A stretch of DNA of 64,000 nucleotides from Chlorops oryzae (taxonomy: Eukaryota > Arthropoda > Insecta > Diptera > Chloropidae), in assembly GCA_020466095.1 (NCBI GenBank), contig CM035809.1, positions 19,632,430 to 19,696,429 of the forward strand. The letters are read 5' to 3'. A program made the position numbers and the translations under genes. The notes under the pieces were generated by a model. It was not told where the DNA came from, searched no databases, and saw only the letters and a program-made list of their open reading frames with translations. Position 1 is the stretch's first letter, and every line of letters begins with the position of its first letter. Below are positions 48,396 through 59,247 of the stretch, in pieces.

Positions 48396-50239
48396 TCAGT
48401 TCCTCTTCTTGACTATCACCTCGGGAAAACTTAGCAATAAATTGTAAGCCTTATCATAGATATCCTTATTCGGGAAATATCGCAATGCTTCAATTTTCTC
48501 AATGCCATCGTAATCGTCAATTAAATCGCTTACAATTTCGCCGCTCTTGCCTTCCAATAGCTTCGTAAAACACTCGAGTATGACATTAATAACCTCTGAA
48601 TCCTTACAGGCTAATAGCTCACATAACGGTGGTATGGCACCATAACGTATGACCGTCGTTATCTGTTGCGTATTACCGAGTATAAGTAAATTCGTTATAG
48701 CCCAGGCAGCTTGCTTCTGAACTTGAAAAGTCTCATTGATCAGGCATTCGATGAGCATCGGTATTAAACCCGCATCGATAATCATTTGCATTTGAAATTG
48801 ATTACCGGCGAGGATATTCGATAAACACCAGACGGCATCCTTGCGAACCGGTTGTTTCGTATGTCGCATCAGAGACGGAAAGAACGATATAACATCATAG
48901 TTAATAACATACTGCGTCTGTTGATTTGTACCAGCCAGAATTTTCCCCAATGTCCGTAATGTGATCACTTGTAGTTTCTCCTCACGATGGGCCAAAAATC
49001 CGATCATTGTCGGTAATACATCACTATCGACGACCATTTGTATTTGATCGATGCCATCGCATAGGCAATTAACCGTCCAAACCGTATTGAACAGAACACA
49101 TGGATCCTTCTCACGTATTAGACAATCCATCGATGAGAGTACACCTTTGATTATAATCGGTGGCGGTGGATAATCCCTATAACGACATAAATTCAAAATT
49201 ACCCATGAGATCGTGCGCAGTAAACATCTGGGTATATTTGCACCAACAAACGATAGCAATGGACCAATGATATCATGACGTAGAACATAATCACGCCACG
49301 TCCGACCGTTGCCAATAATATTGCCGAGACACCAAAGGGCCTGCTCGCAAATATCGATTGCTTTGAAATCGATTAAGTCCACCAGCAATGGTACGGCCCC
49401 GGCCAAAGCGACGCGGGCCGTCTGTTCGGTTGTCCCGGCAGCGATATTGGTTAGACACCAGCATGCATCGTATTGAAATTTCGGATTGCTGGACGAGCAG
49501 CAGGACTGCTTCAGGGATTCAACCAATTTCTGCATGATCTCATTATTGCTACTGATCTCTTCCTTAAATCCTGGCTTATCAAATGCGATCGCTTTGCATA
49601 TGATCTTTAACGGTTCATTGCGATCCGATAATTTGGGACTACACATTTTTTCCGCTAATTTCGCGATATCGATCGTTTCGTTTAGTATCTTTTTATCCTC
49701 TTCATCGGATGTGTTGGTGGTGTTGTGGTGGTGGTGGTGTTGTGGTGGTGGTAATGGTGCTGGTGGCCGTCGTCGACGTAGTCATTGTCGTTGCATCGGG
49801 ATTCATCGATATATGACGACGTTTCATAAAGATTTCCTCACGTGCTTTCTTGCGTATTTGAATGGTTACTTCGTTACGGCAATAACGTCTATAATAGGGC
49901 TCTTTACCTAGGTTTTTGTTGTAACTTGTGTAACCTTTCGCCGCCAAGCGATCCAATAATTTCGAGCTGCAAATACCTTCGGATGATCTTGCTGCACCAA
50001 TCGCATCGCTCGATGCATATCGTTTTTCTTCTCCTTCTCCTTCTTCTTCTTCCATCGTCACCGTTTTCTTCTTCTTCGTCGTCAGATGAGGTCCTCTCCG
50101 GATTCACGGGTAGATTAAGTCTTTTCATAACGTGTTCTTCGCGTTCTTTCTTACGTAATTGAATGGTTACTTCATTACGGCATTGACGAATATAATTTGT
50201 ATCTTTACCTAAATTCTTGTAGCTCTTTAAACGATCCAT
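48396..50239 (-). CDS. Importin subunit alpha-like, intronless, with two IBB motifs and broken frame
   Basis: Adaptor that carries NLS cargo with importin beta. The armadillo part is uninterrupted at 49781-48396, with the NLS-binding Trp/Asn pairs visible (CWCLTN, LWCLGN, SWVILN, VWCLSN, WAITN). One usual GN pair reads GK (LRTLGKILAG). Upstream are two importin-beta-binding segments: one from the ATG at 50239 (NEVTIQLRKKEREEHVMKR) and one at about 49959-49795 (NEVTIQIRKKAREEIFMKR), clearly duplicates of each other. The three segments lie in three frames, shifting at an acidic GAA repeat (about 50050) and at a CAC/ACC repeat (about 49710-49760). It lacks introns and is divergent, like testis-biased retro-derived importin alphas of flies. 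Status, working gene or pseudogene, is unclear. Confidence 0.85.
49795..50239 (-). repeat. Tandem duplication of the IBB coding segment
   Basis: Coding-strand DNA of the two IBB segments aligns at an offset of about 301 bases. Both contain CGTAATGAAGTAACCATTCA-like sequence and AA(T/C)(T/C)TAGGTAAAG. Between them lies an acidic linker. The offset is not a multiple of three in this sequence, which is one reason the frames differ. Confidence 0.85.
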
Positions 50240-50459
50240 TTTTATAAACGTCTGCGGCGAATTCAATAAAATTTTGCATTTGACTAGTCCAATTGTTCAA
50301 ATATCTACTAATTCTTTTTATTTGTTATTAAATAAAATTAAATTTAAAAAAAAAAAATTTTTTTAAATTTGTTTTAAACTTTTTTTAAATGAAACTTATA
50401 AAAATTTAAATGTCGCCTACTTCAACTTTTTGAGAGAAGAATGTAGAATTGATGTCTGA

Positions 50460-50967
50460 AGCCCAAAATCCAACATTGCGAGAGCGCAGACGAGACGCAC
50501 ACAAGTTTCAATACATTCAATCATATGGTTCAAGCTCCAATGTATCGCACTGCGAGATCTCGTAGCGAGAAAATTTTGAAAAATTGAATATTTCTCGTTG
50601 CGAGGCAATTTGACAGGTTAATGATGTAGCTATTTTTTGAGTACTCGCTATTGGGTACTCGTTTAAACTAATAAAACAAAAACTGAAAAAGAGCTTTTAA
50701 ATTATTTCGCGAGCTTTGGTTCATTTTGAAAATTTTTGAAAATTTTGAATTAAAATTTAAACTCAAGTGATAGCGTATAATTTTTTATGAGTAGTCGGTA
50801 CTCGTTAGATTGGTACTTGGTTCAAATATTGTATAACTATAAGCGAAATTATGCTATCTTCTGCGTGACGCAAAACTCTCATTGGAGATTGAAATGCGTC
50901 ACGCAAAACATTTTCGTGACGTCGCGCACTCTCGCATCGTGCTCTCGCAATATTGGATTTTGGGCTT
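50460..50967. mobile_element. Miniature element with AGCCCAAAATCCAA ends
   Basis: Left AGCCCAAAATCCAACATTGC (then GAGAGCGC) and right inverse of AGCCCAAAATCCAATATTGC (then GAGAGCAC). About 508 bp upstream of the importin gene. No ORF of note. Confidence 0.85.
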
Positions 50968-51237
50968 GAGCTCCAATAGTGCAGGAATTTCTGCAATTAT
51001 TCATAAGAAGTCAAACTATGGTACCGACCCTGCAGTAATTCCTACTACTCTCCAGTTACTCCCGGACTAGTTACAAAAATACTAAGACTGCTTCCATTTC
51101 ATTTGCCATGTTATATCTGAACTGTCTGTTTTTATCATTGAAATGTCATTGACAAGTAACCACTCCCACATTAAACTGCTCCACGAGTAGACCTCCTGTG
51201 GGCAGTTAGAGGTCAATTGCCTCGTTTGTACCAGTTA

Positions 51238-51984
51238 TGCTATGTTCTCACTAGGCCGGGTTAGGGTTATCGGCGAAACCCATGGTTTCAAATGTCAAAA
51301 CACATATAAAAAAAAATCATCTAACCCGAAAATATACCCTGGGTTAACATTTAACTCTGAGGTTAGCGCAGAGTTGCATTTGAAATTTTCAGTTATATTT
51401 GCTAAAACCGAGTACAAAAACCGGGTAAAAATTTAATACAACACTGGCAGGAAGCTTTTACGTGCAGAAAATGAGTGGGGAAGGACGCACGTATTTGGAT
51501 ATGTAAATTTTGATCACAGGTCGTGGAACGTTTTGTGATGCCGCTTTCACTATTAGCTCCATTAATCTTTTTCTTGTCCTGCGGACATTTCAAGGCTCTT
51601 CTGATATTATTGCTTCCAATATTCCTTTGGTTTTTCAGCTTTAAACATTTCTAATAAAGCAAATTCCATTTTTATTTACAATTTCTCGATGATATAGTAA
51701 CATATATCAGATATACCTTGCGCGTTTTTTAGATTTCAAACTCCCAAGCCGGACATTATCGTATGCATGTAATGCAAACAGCGGCCATCTCCCAAAAAAC
51801 TTAATTAACAGTTAGGGTTAGTAATGCGACTAGCCGCAGTATGAATTTTCACCACTTCGGAAGTAGTGAACTTTCCGGCTGGGTCATATGACTTAAGTAA
51901 ACCTTAACTCGCTCGAAGCTGATATGAACGCTTTGAGTTAAAGTATCGGGTTAAGAACTTAACCCCTATAGTGAGAACATAGCA
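51238..51984. mobile_element. TTA-flanked element with TGCTATGTTCTCACTA ends
   Basis: 747 bp; exact 16-bp inverted ends and TTA on both sides (51235-51237, 51985-51987), typical of PIF/Harbinger-type insertion. GGGTTA/TAACCC pairs recur inside both ends. No transposase. Confidence 0.87.
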
Positions 51985-51987
51985 TTA

Positions 51988-52525
51988 GTCTAATTATTCA
52001 ACTAAACTTCTTCTAGACCAGCCAACAAAAATTAATTTCTTATAGACAAGACAGATGAATTAGAAGAATTGTCAATCCGGAATGCTAAAAAAAATGGCGG
52101 ATCGTGAAATTGGACCTCAGAGTCGTATTTCGTTATTTTCGGCTGTTAGGTTAAAGTAAGCAATCAAAAGTATTTTTTTTTTTACTTAACTGCGCCGTAA
52201 AAGTCTTATAAGAATAAATAGTTTTCAAGCGAAATGAAGTGAAATTTTCAATAATTGGACCATTCCGAAACCATTCCCTGTTTTCCCGTTCGGCTTAACG
52301 CAGCAGCTCGTGTGCTAGTTCAAAATTGTTCTTTTATTCTAAGATTTAAGAAAGAAAAACAAATAGAGAGGAGAAACGTGTTTTTTATATTTAAAGCTTT
52401 CCGTCGTTTCTTTATCTTTTCAGCTTGCTTCAATAACATTCTTACCGGCAGCGGTTTGTGGTACCAACGGCCTCCGCAAAACGCTTACAACACAAAAAAA
52501 TCGCTAAAGTAGAGAGGAAAAAAAA
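51988..52525 (+). promoter_or_regulatory. Cerk: Ceramide kinase upstream region
   Basis: Contains the promoter and 5' UTR by position; transcription start not assigned. Nothing else recognised. Confidence 0.35.
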
Positions 52526-53695
52526 ATGGCTGAAAACACAGATTTTGATGAAATCGCAAAATACAATGTAACTGAAAGCGCAAAGCGTAGCTGTGACATA
52601 CTTTTAAATAATTTTCAAATCAAGAAAAAACGTTATCGAGTACTTTTCAATTTCGATCACATCGTTTGGGAACGTACGGATAAGAAACAGAAAAGTCACG
52701 AAACAAGTGAGAAAGGAAACACAAAAAAAGGTGAGTATTTCCCCAACGGTAACTACAGTGAAACCTCTCAACTGCGGGCACTCTTCATTCATCAAGTTGG
52801 GCAAAATCGTTCAAGTCAACAGTAAATGTCACGAACAATGAGATCATTGGAAACTGTATATATGTGATGTATTTAGTTTATTTGTAAGACTTCTCAAGCG
52901 TCTACTTTTCTTAGAGGTGGGTAAAAGGTTGTCAGAACCTGACATGATTTTAACTGCTATTAGCTGTATTGTAAAATTTCCATTTATTTTTTTGCTATTT
53001 TTGTAAAGGAGCCCCAAAAGATTATCCCTAACCCATTTTATTTACCCAATTCTCCCTCTCTCCCACTCTCTATTTATTCCTCACCCTATCCATCTCTCTC
53101 TCTATTCCATTCTCCGTTCAACGACACCCTCTCTATACATATATTCCAATATATCTCTCTGTCACCCTCTATCCCTCTCTCTCAAACTCCCCTTTTTTTC
53201 TCTATCCCTACCTTTTTTTTATCCCGCTATTTATCTCTACCCATTTCGCCATATCTCTCCCCACCCCTCTGTCTCTCCCTCTCTCACCCTCTTTCTCCCT
53301 CTCTCTACCCCTCTCACTCTTCCCCTCTTTCTTCCTTTCTCTCTCCCACTCTGCCTCTCTCTCACTCTTCCTCTCTCTAACTCTCACTCTTCCTCTGCCT
53401 CTTTCTCACTCTTCCTCTCTCTAAATCTCACTCTTCCTCTGCCTCTCTCTCCATCTCTCTCTCTCTCTCTCCCTCTCTCTCCCTCTATCTCTCTCCCCCT
53501 CCATCTCTCTTTCCCTCTCTCTCTCCCTCTCTCTCTCTCCCTCTCTCTCTCTCCCTCTCTCTCTCCCTCTCTCTCTCTCTCTCCTCCGTCTCTCTCTCCG
53601 TCTCTCTCTCTCTCCCTCTCTCCCTCTCTCTCTCTCTCTCTCCCTCTCTCTCCCTCCCTCTCTCTCCCTCTCCCTCTCCCTCTCTCTCTCCTGCC

Positions 53696-53732
<37 letters not shown>

Positions 53733-55923
53733 GCCTCTCTCTCTCACGCACACTCTTTACCCCACTCTCAATCTTCCACTCAACACGGCTCTATGGCAAT
53801 ATTAATTTTGCAATATTACATTCCCTCTACCCATTTCAGAGACTGAATTTCGAAGGGGAGCAGCTATCGACGAAGGACCCCTATGGCAGCAACACAAATT
53901 TCGTCCATATAAATGAAATCATAAGAGTTCGGAAAGGTGATACAAAACTAGCGACACTACGAATCGACACGCAGCCGCAAGATGCGAACAATCTTTCGAA
54001 TCCATCAATGCGAACAACACAAAACGTCGCCCAGTCGCCCAGCACAATGGCACCCACATCGCAATATCTAACCATACACTATGCGGAGCGTATAGTGAAA
54101 TCCCCGACAGACTGCAATCGTTGGCAAATACGAGCATTAACGCTATTCAATACAGATCCTTATATCGTTTCCCAGTGGCATATGTTACTCAATAGAAAGC
54201 TGGACGAGAATCCAATACGCATGCGTTTACGACGTCTGTTGGTCTTCATTAATCCATACGGCGGACGTAAAAAGGGTCTACAGACCTACGAACGTCATTG
54301 TAAGCCGATATTCCAGCTAGCCGGCATCGATGCATCGTGCGTGATATCGCAACGTGCCAATCAAATTCGTGATATCCTAATGAGTCACGATCTGAGTATC
54401 TACGATGGTATCTGCTGTGTCGGCGGCGATGGCACAGCAGCCGAGGTCATCAATGGACTTATATTCCGTGCGATGCGTGATCGTGGACTCGATATGCGGC
54501 AGCCGGGTTACATTCCGAAACCTTCGTTTGCAATTGGAATCATTCCCGCTGGATCGACCGATACGATTGCCCATAGTGTTCATGGAACTTCTGATCCCGA
54601 GACTGCAGCTATTCATGTGATACTTGGCCAGAGGCGTGGCTGTGATGTGTGCAGCGTAAGCAATCCGCATGGTATAGTTCGATTTTGCGCAAGCGTTTGC
54701 TCCTACGGCTATTTGGGTGATGTCGCTGCACGCAGTGAAAAATACCGTTGGATGGGTCCAAAGCGCTATGAGTACACTGGTGTGAAATCTTTTCTCAACA
54801 ATCGTGGCTATGAAGCTGAAATACGTCTACTGGATACATCGTCCGAGCAGAGTCACAATGATGATCTACCCAATGAAACTTCAGAATCTGTTTGCTATGT
54901 CAATTGCCAACGATGCAATTCGGTGCTATCCCAATCGAATGCTGAAGATGGCGGTGAAAATTATGCCGATGCCGACAGTGCGGGTAAAGGTAACAACACC
55001 ATCTATGCCAATTCCAATTGGACACTCAATACAGAACAGAGCTTAGATCCGGATTTAAGTTTAACTGATAATGCTCTAGTTGGAGCTTCCGATGGAACAT
55101 GTGATGAAGTAGATAGAACCAACAATAGATTGCCAGATCTTGCCGCTGAACGTGATCAGGATTCATTCTCGAAGAATACAATAAATTATGACAACGATGT
55201 GGAGAAGAAAAATACCAATGAAAGTAAATCAATAGTCAAATGTGATAATCCAATCAATGATGATAAGAGAAAGCAAATGCCAGCAGCGGACGCTTCAACG
55301 ATTAAATCGCAAAATTCCATTTCATTTTGTTCAACGACTCCAACTATCGACAATATCATTTGCAATCGTAATAACAGCGAATTTTCTCTTGACGATTCGA
55401 TAGTGGGAACAACGCCATCGAGCTCACCGCTACCAACAATAACATCGAATCAAAAGTGGAAGACAATAAGTGGAAAATTCTTTATGATTAGCTGCGCGAA
55501 TATTACTTGCGCCTGTTCACGTTCACCCAATGGTATATCGCCCTATAATCATCTGGGCGATGGCCAATTAGATTTGATTCTGGTGAGGAAAACCTCAATT
55601 TTAAATAATTTACGTTTTGCTCTCAACACAATGGGACGGAAGGGGGATATTGTAAGTGGAAGTTAGTGGAAAAATCAAGTAGTACATATTTATTTTATTT
55701 TTTTAAATGTTTCTTATAGCGCAACTTACCGTTTGTCGAGCTATACCGTACAAATCAATTGCATTTCCGTGCTAAATATAACGATGCTCAGAGTGATGAA
55801 TCTCTGCGTGCTTCAACGCAGCCAATTGCAGATGCATTCTCTGATGATGTCACTGACAAATTGGTCTCAAGCTGGAACTGTGATGGAGAAGTTGTACACG
55901 ATTTGGATATCATGATAACGTAA
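52526..55923 (+). CDS. Cerk: Ceramide kinase
   Basis: Phosphorylates ceramide to ceramide-1-phosphate. Exons: 52526-52730, 53840-55651 and 55720-55923. Exon 1 (MAENTDFDEIAKYNV) and the start of exon 2 form the PH-like N-terminus. Exon 2 holds the diacylglycerol-kinase catalytic domain (LLVFINPYGGRKKG, CVGGDGTAAEVINGL, IIPAGSTD), the ceramide-kinase-specific CXXXCXXC motif (CYVNCQRC), a long Ser/Asn-rich insert and ISCANITCACSRSPNGISP. Exon 3 ends with SSWNCDGEVV. About 739 residues. Exon 1 as read leaves one extra base before exon 2; the A7 run just before its GTGAGT donor (52723-52729) would have to be A6 to keep phase. Intron 1 contains a 700-bp pyrimidine tract. Confidence 0.93.
53046..53750 (+). 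repeat. 700-bp polypyrimidine (CT)n tract in ceramide kinase intron 1
   Basis: Starts as mixed CT/ATCC sequence and becomes nearly pure CTCTCC from about 53450. It lies about 90 bp upstream of the exon 2 acceptor (53839). Confidence 0.95.
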
Positions 55924-56340
55924 TTATGAAGAATCAACAGCATTAGGCTGCGGTTAGACGCGTAAATTAAGTCTTATGACTACGCACGAGCACGCATATT
56001 AAAACAAAAACAACGGAATGATGTATTGTGGGATTAGTTCAGTGCTAGCCAGCGTAATACTCTTTCATACAAAGCTGAGTATTGCGGCTTTGTTGTTTCT
56101 TTGTTGTTGTTTCTCGCACGCAGCGTCTGTGTAGCGAGAGAATTCAATCAGTTTGGCAGCGGCAATGAATAAGCACACATACATGTGAAGAATGAGAGAA
56201 ATTGTGCTAGTGGTCGTGCTGGCAAGCACTGGATTAGTTCTAGCGGCTTTGTAGCTCGCGCTCGTGCACACTCACACACGTACACACTTTTTGTTGCGGC
56301 CAAATAATTTTGTTTTTCGTCAGTTGCCCGCACGACTTTG

Positions 56341-56574
56341 TAGAGCTGGACAATTATCGATAGTGATCCAAAGATAAATCGGATTGAAAATTTTTCGAAT
56401 TGTATGTAATGTAAATTAGATCTAGATCTCCCCTAAGCGTGAGGAGGCCCCTTAAATAGATGGGTAATCTAAGGAATGTTCCCCTAGGGACAATTTTGCG
56501 AATTAAAGATGTATTTATCCCTAAAATGCCAACAGTGAAAACTTAGAAAAACTATCGATAGTTTTCCAGCTCTA
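56341..56574. mobile_element. TA-flanked element with GAGCTGG ends carrying TATCGATA
   Basis: Left TAGAGCTGGACAATTATCGATAG and right inverse of TAGAGCTGGAAAACTATCGATAG. Each arm holds a TATCGATA motif, the DRE site of fly promoters. Confidence 0.8.
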
Positions 56575-56629
56575 AAGCTTTAACTTTCAAATGTAAACAA
56601 ACGAAAAAGTTGCAATTTGGGATTCGGTT

Positions 56630-57879
56630 AAGGCCGCAATTATAGTGGAAGCAAACCCAAGTAGCAAAATAGGTCGAAAATTGGTAAATTCTTACCTATA
56701 TTAGGTCAGAATATTTACTTGACCTAACCTAAATAGGTCGAAATTACGTCGATTCGACGTCGAGTCGACGTAAGTGGGGAATAGATTGGAAGTCGATTGG
56801 CGGTAATAATAGGTCATAATAGGGCATTTCGACTTCAAAGTCAGGGCGAAAAGAAGTCCGTTTACCTAATATTAGTCGAAAAGAAGTCGCAATGACCAAT
56901 TTTCGACCTAATTGGACTTATGAGTAAAACGAAAGAGAACGTAAAAGGAAACGAAAAAATTGAGAGAGAGAGAGTAACAGAGAAAGATATAAATACATAA
57001 TATCTTACTCAGTCATTCGTATTACTCGAAATCAGAAATGAACGAGAGATTTTCTTCTTCGTGTGTCTTAAGAAATAAATAATAAATAAAATATGGACTT
57101 CATTAAAAATTATTTTGCGCTTAATAAGTCCCAAAAACATATGCCCGCTGAGATTTTTCGTGAAAGTGTTCCTTCTACTTCTTCATTTTTAAGGGGCTTT
57201 CTCATTGATGGAAATTAAATAAATATTGCTTGAAAAAAATTGTTTTTCTTAAAGAAAAAACATATGCAGAAGAATAATTCTCAATTTGCCATTCGAAAAA
57301 CATGGCGGAGCTCGACCTATTTTGACCTATTTCGACTTTAAAGTCAAACCGACTATGAAGTCCAAAAATCAAGTCCGCTCGACTTTGAAGTCGAAGCATG
57401 CAACAAAATAAGTCAACTTTTGACCCTATTTCGCCCTATAAGTCAAACGGACTTTAAAGTCGAATTTTAGTCAAAAAATTGGTCTGTTTGCCTTGAAAAA
57501 ATTACCTAATTTGGAATTCAAAGTTAAGTCAATTTTAAGTCACTCAATAGGGAATTTTTTACCTATTTTCGACCAAAAATCGACTTGGAAGTCGAAGCGA
57601 CTTTGAAGTCATGAAATAGGTAGAATAGAGGTAATTTGGACCTTCGAAACGGACTTTTAAGTTAGGTCATATTTAAGGCCGGAAAATAGGTCAGAAATAG
57701 GGTATTTTCAACCAAAATAGGTCGATTCGACTTGCTGCTGGTCGAATCGCTCTATTTTGCTGCTTGGGAAGCTGAAGCTGAAGCGTAAGCTGTCATGTGT
57801 TTGTTGTATTTTCGCAACAACAAATACATGACAGCTTACGCTTCAGCTTCAGCTTTGCTTCCACTATAATTGCGGCCTA
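56630..57879. mobile_element. Element with GGCCGCAATTATAGTGG ends, interrupted
   Basis: Left AGGCCGCAATTATAGTGGAA (then GCAAA) and right exact inverse. The right part is a long hairpin (57769-57855, AAGCTGAAGCTGAAGCGTAA and inverse). The original element was a palindrome of about 140 bp, split by a 1.1-kb insertion. Confidence 0.87.
56656..57768. mobile_element. Inserted 1.1-kb element rich in GTCGA/GACTT sub-repeats
   Basis: Exact inverted ends CCCAAG-AGCAAAATAG (one mismatch). The interior consists almost entirely of short related words (AATAGGTCGAAA, TTTGAAGTCGAA, GACTTTAAAGTC), many in inverted pairs. No protein frame. Confidence 0.8.
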
Positions 57880-58171
57880 AGAAGGTTGAGCGCGTATGGA
57901 TTCGCGCATGGCTGGCTCTAACCGCCATTTTGTAACTCAGTTCCACATGTTTGAAAATTGACGAAGGTCATATGAACGGTTTTTTTTATAAATACGCATA
58001 TTTGAGTGGCGTTATAATTCTGTAAGGAATTGGGGCCAAATAATCCTTCAGGCTGGCAAAAGCCAAGAAGTAACTTAAATAAAATAAAAAAACAAAGAAA
58101 GGAAGCAACATTTGGTCGCATGCAATGTAACCAACGAAGTCGTATTAAATCTTATCTTGCGTAGTCGTAGG

Positions 58172-58403
58172 CATGGGCGTATTTACAGTAGGGAAGGGAG
58201 GGGAAGTTTCCCCCTCTAAATATTTTTTCTCAGTATACACTGCAAAAGAGTTTTTCAGGAGTATCAAGAAATGAGACAAGGCCTCCAAAAACATTTTTCA
58301 GAAAATAAAAGGACACCTTTGTGTACATGTGACAACACCTATGAACATATAGAAAAAATAATTTGTATTCCCCTCCCCAACTAAAATTCTGGATACGCCC
58401 ATG
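58172..58403. mobile_element. Short element with CATGGGCGTAT ends
   Basis: Ends CATGGGCGTAT and ATACGCCCATG. Flanks GTCGTAGG and GTCGTAAG differ at one of eight positions, suggesting an 8-bp target duplication. Confidence 0.7.
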
Positions 58404-58445
58404 GTCGTAAGACTTAATTTACGCATCTAATATAACCGCAGCCTT

Positions 58446-59192
58446 ATAATGGTTCTCATTTAACTGATCTATTTTTATTTTTCTCACAGTTCTCATTGTC
58501 AACTTGTTGATATCTTCATGCGTGGTCCTTATTCCCATAAACATGCAAGCGACAAGGGAACAAAACGCTCATTTTGTTGCTGTTTTTCTAAAAGTTAATA
58601 TGATAATTCAAATGTTTATGTTTAATTGAGAAATGGTGATAGTTAAACAAGATTGTTATGTTGTTAGAGAGTACTTTGTACCGTTTATTGCCTATTGTTG
58701 TGTACCTATAACAAAAGTAGAAAAACAGTGATAAATTTTATCGACAAAGCCCATAGATAAGATGCATATACTTTTTAGTTTTTAAAAAATAAAATCGTTT
58801 TAACCATTTAAGTTCGGTACTATTTAACTGTTGAGTGTATTCTATTCCTTTTTTTTATTTTATTTTATTGAATATAATATTGTTAAATATTATCAAATAC
58901 AGCTTTCCAGAGGTTAATAATCTTAAATTAAATAGTTTATTAGATTCTTTTAATGTAATTTTTGTGTATTACCCATTGAGGAACTTGACATTCCGTTTTG
59001 AGTATTCATTTAGATTGTTTTGGGTGTGAATAAAGAATAAATTTAATTTAAAATATAATTGTTTTTTATGTCGAGTAAAATGTTGACAATAATTGATGTT
59101 ATGGATTAAAATGAACCAATAAATGGTATATAATGATATTTATTTTATGCTTCTGAGATCAATGGTTTTTTTTTTTTTTTAATAGGTAAGTA
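58446..59192. other. Gene-free AT-rich stretch
   Basis: Nothing recognised; one short frame at 58835-59029 without motif. Confidence 0.5.
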
Positions 59193-59247
59193 CAGTCGAA
59201 ACTCTACATAACGAACTCCTCTATAAAAAACTTCTCTCTATAGCGAA

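Larger units (their letters stand above)
55945..58445. mobile_element. Outer element of a nested complex (TAGGCTGCGGTTA ends)
   Basis: Left TTAGGCTGCGGTTAGACGCGTAAATTAAGTCTTA, right inverse of TAAGGCTGCGGTTATATTAGATGCGTAAATTAAGTCTTA. The ends are 2.5 kb apart because at least three further elements sit between them (56341, 56630 and 58172). Confidence 0.75.
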
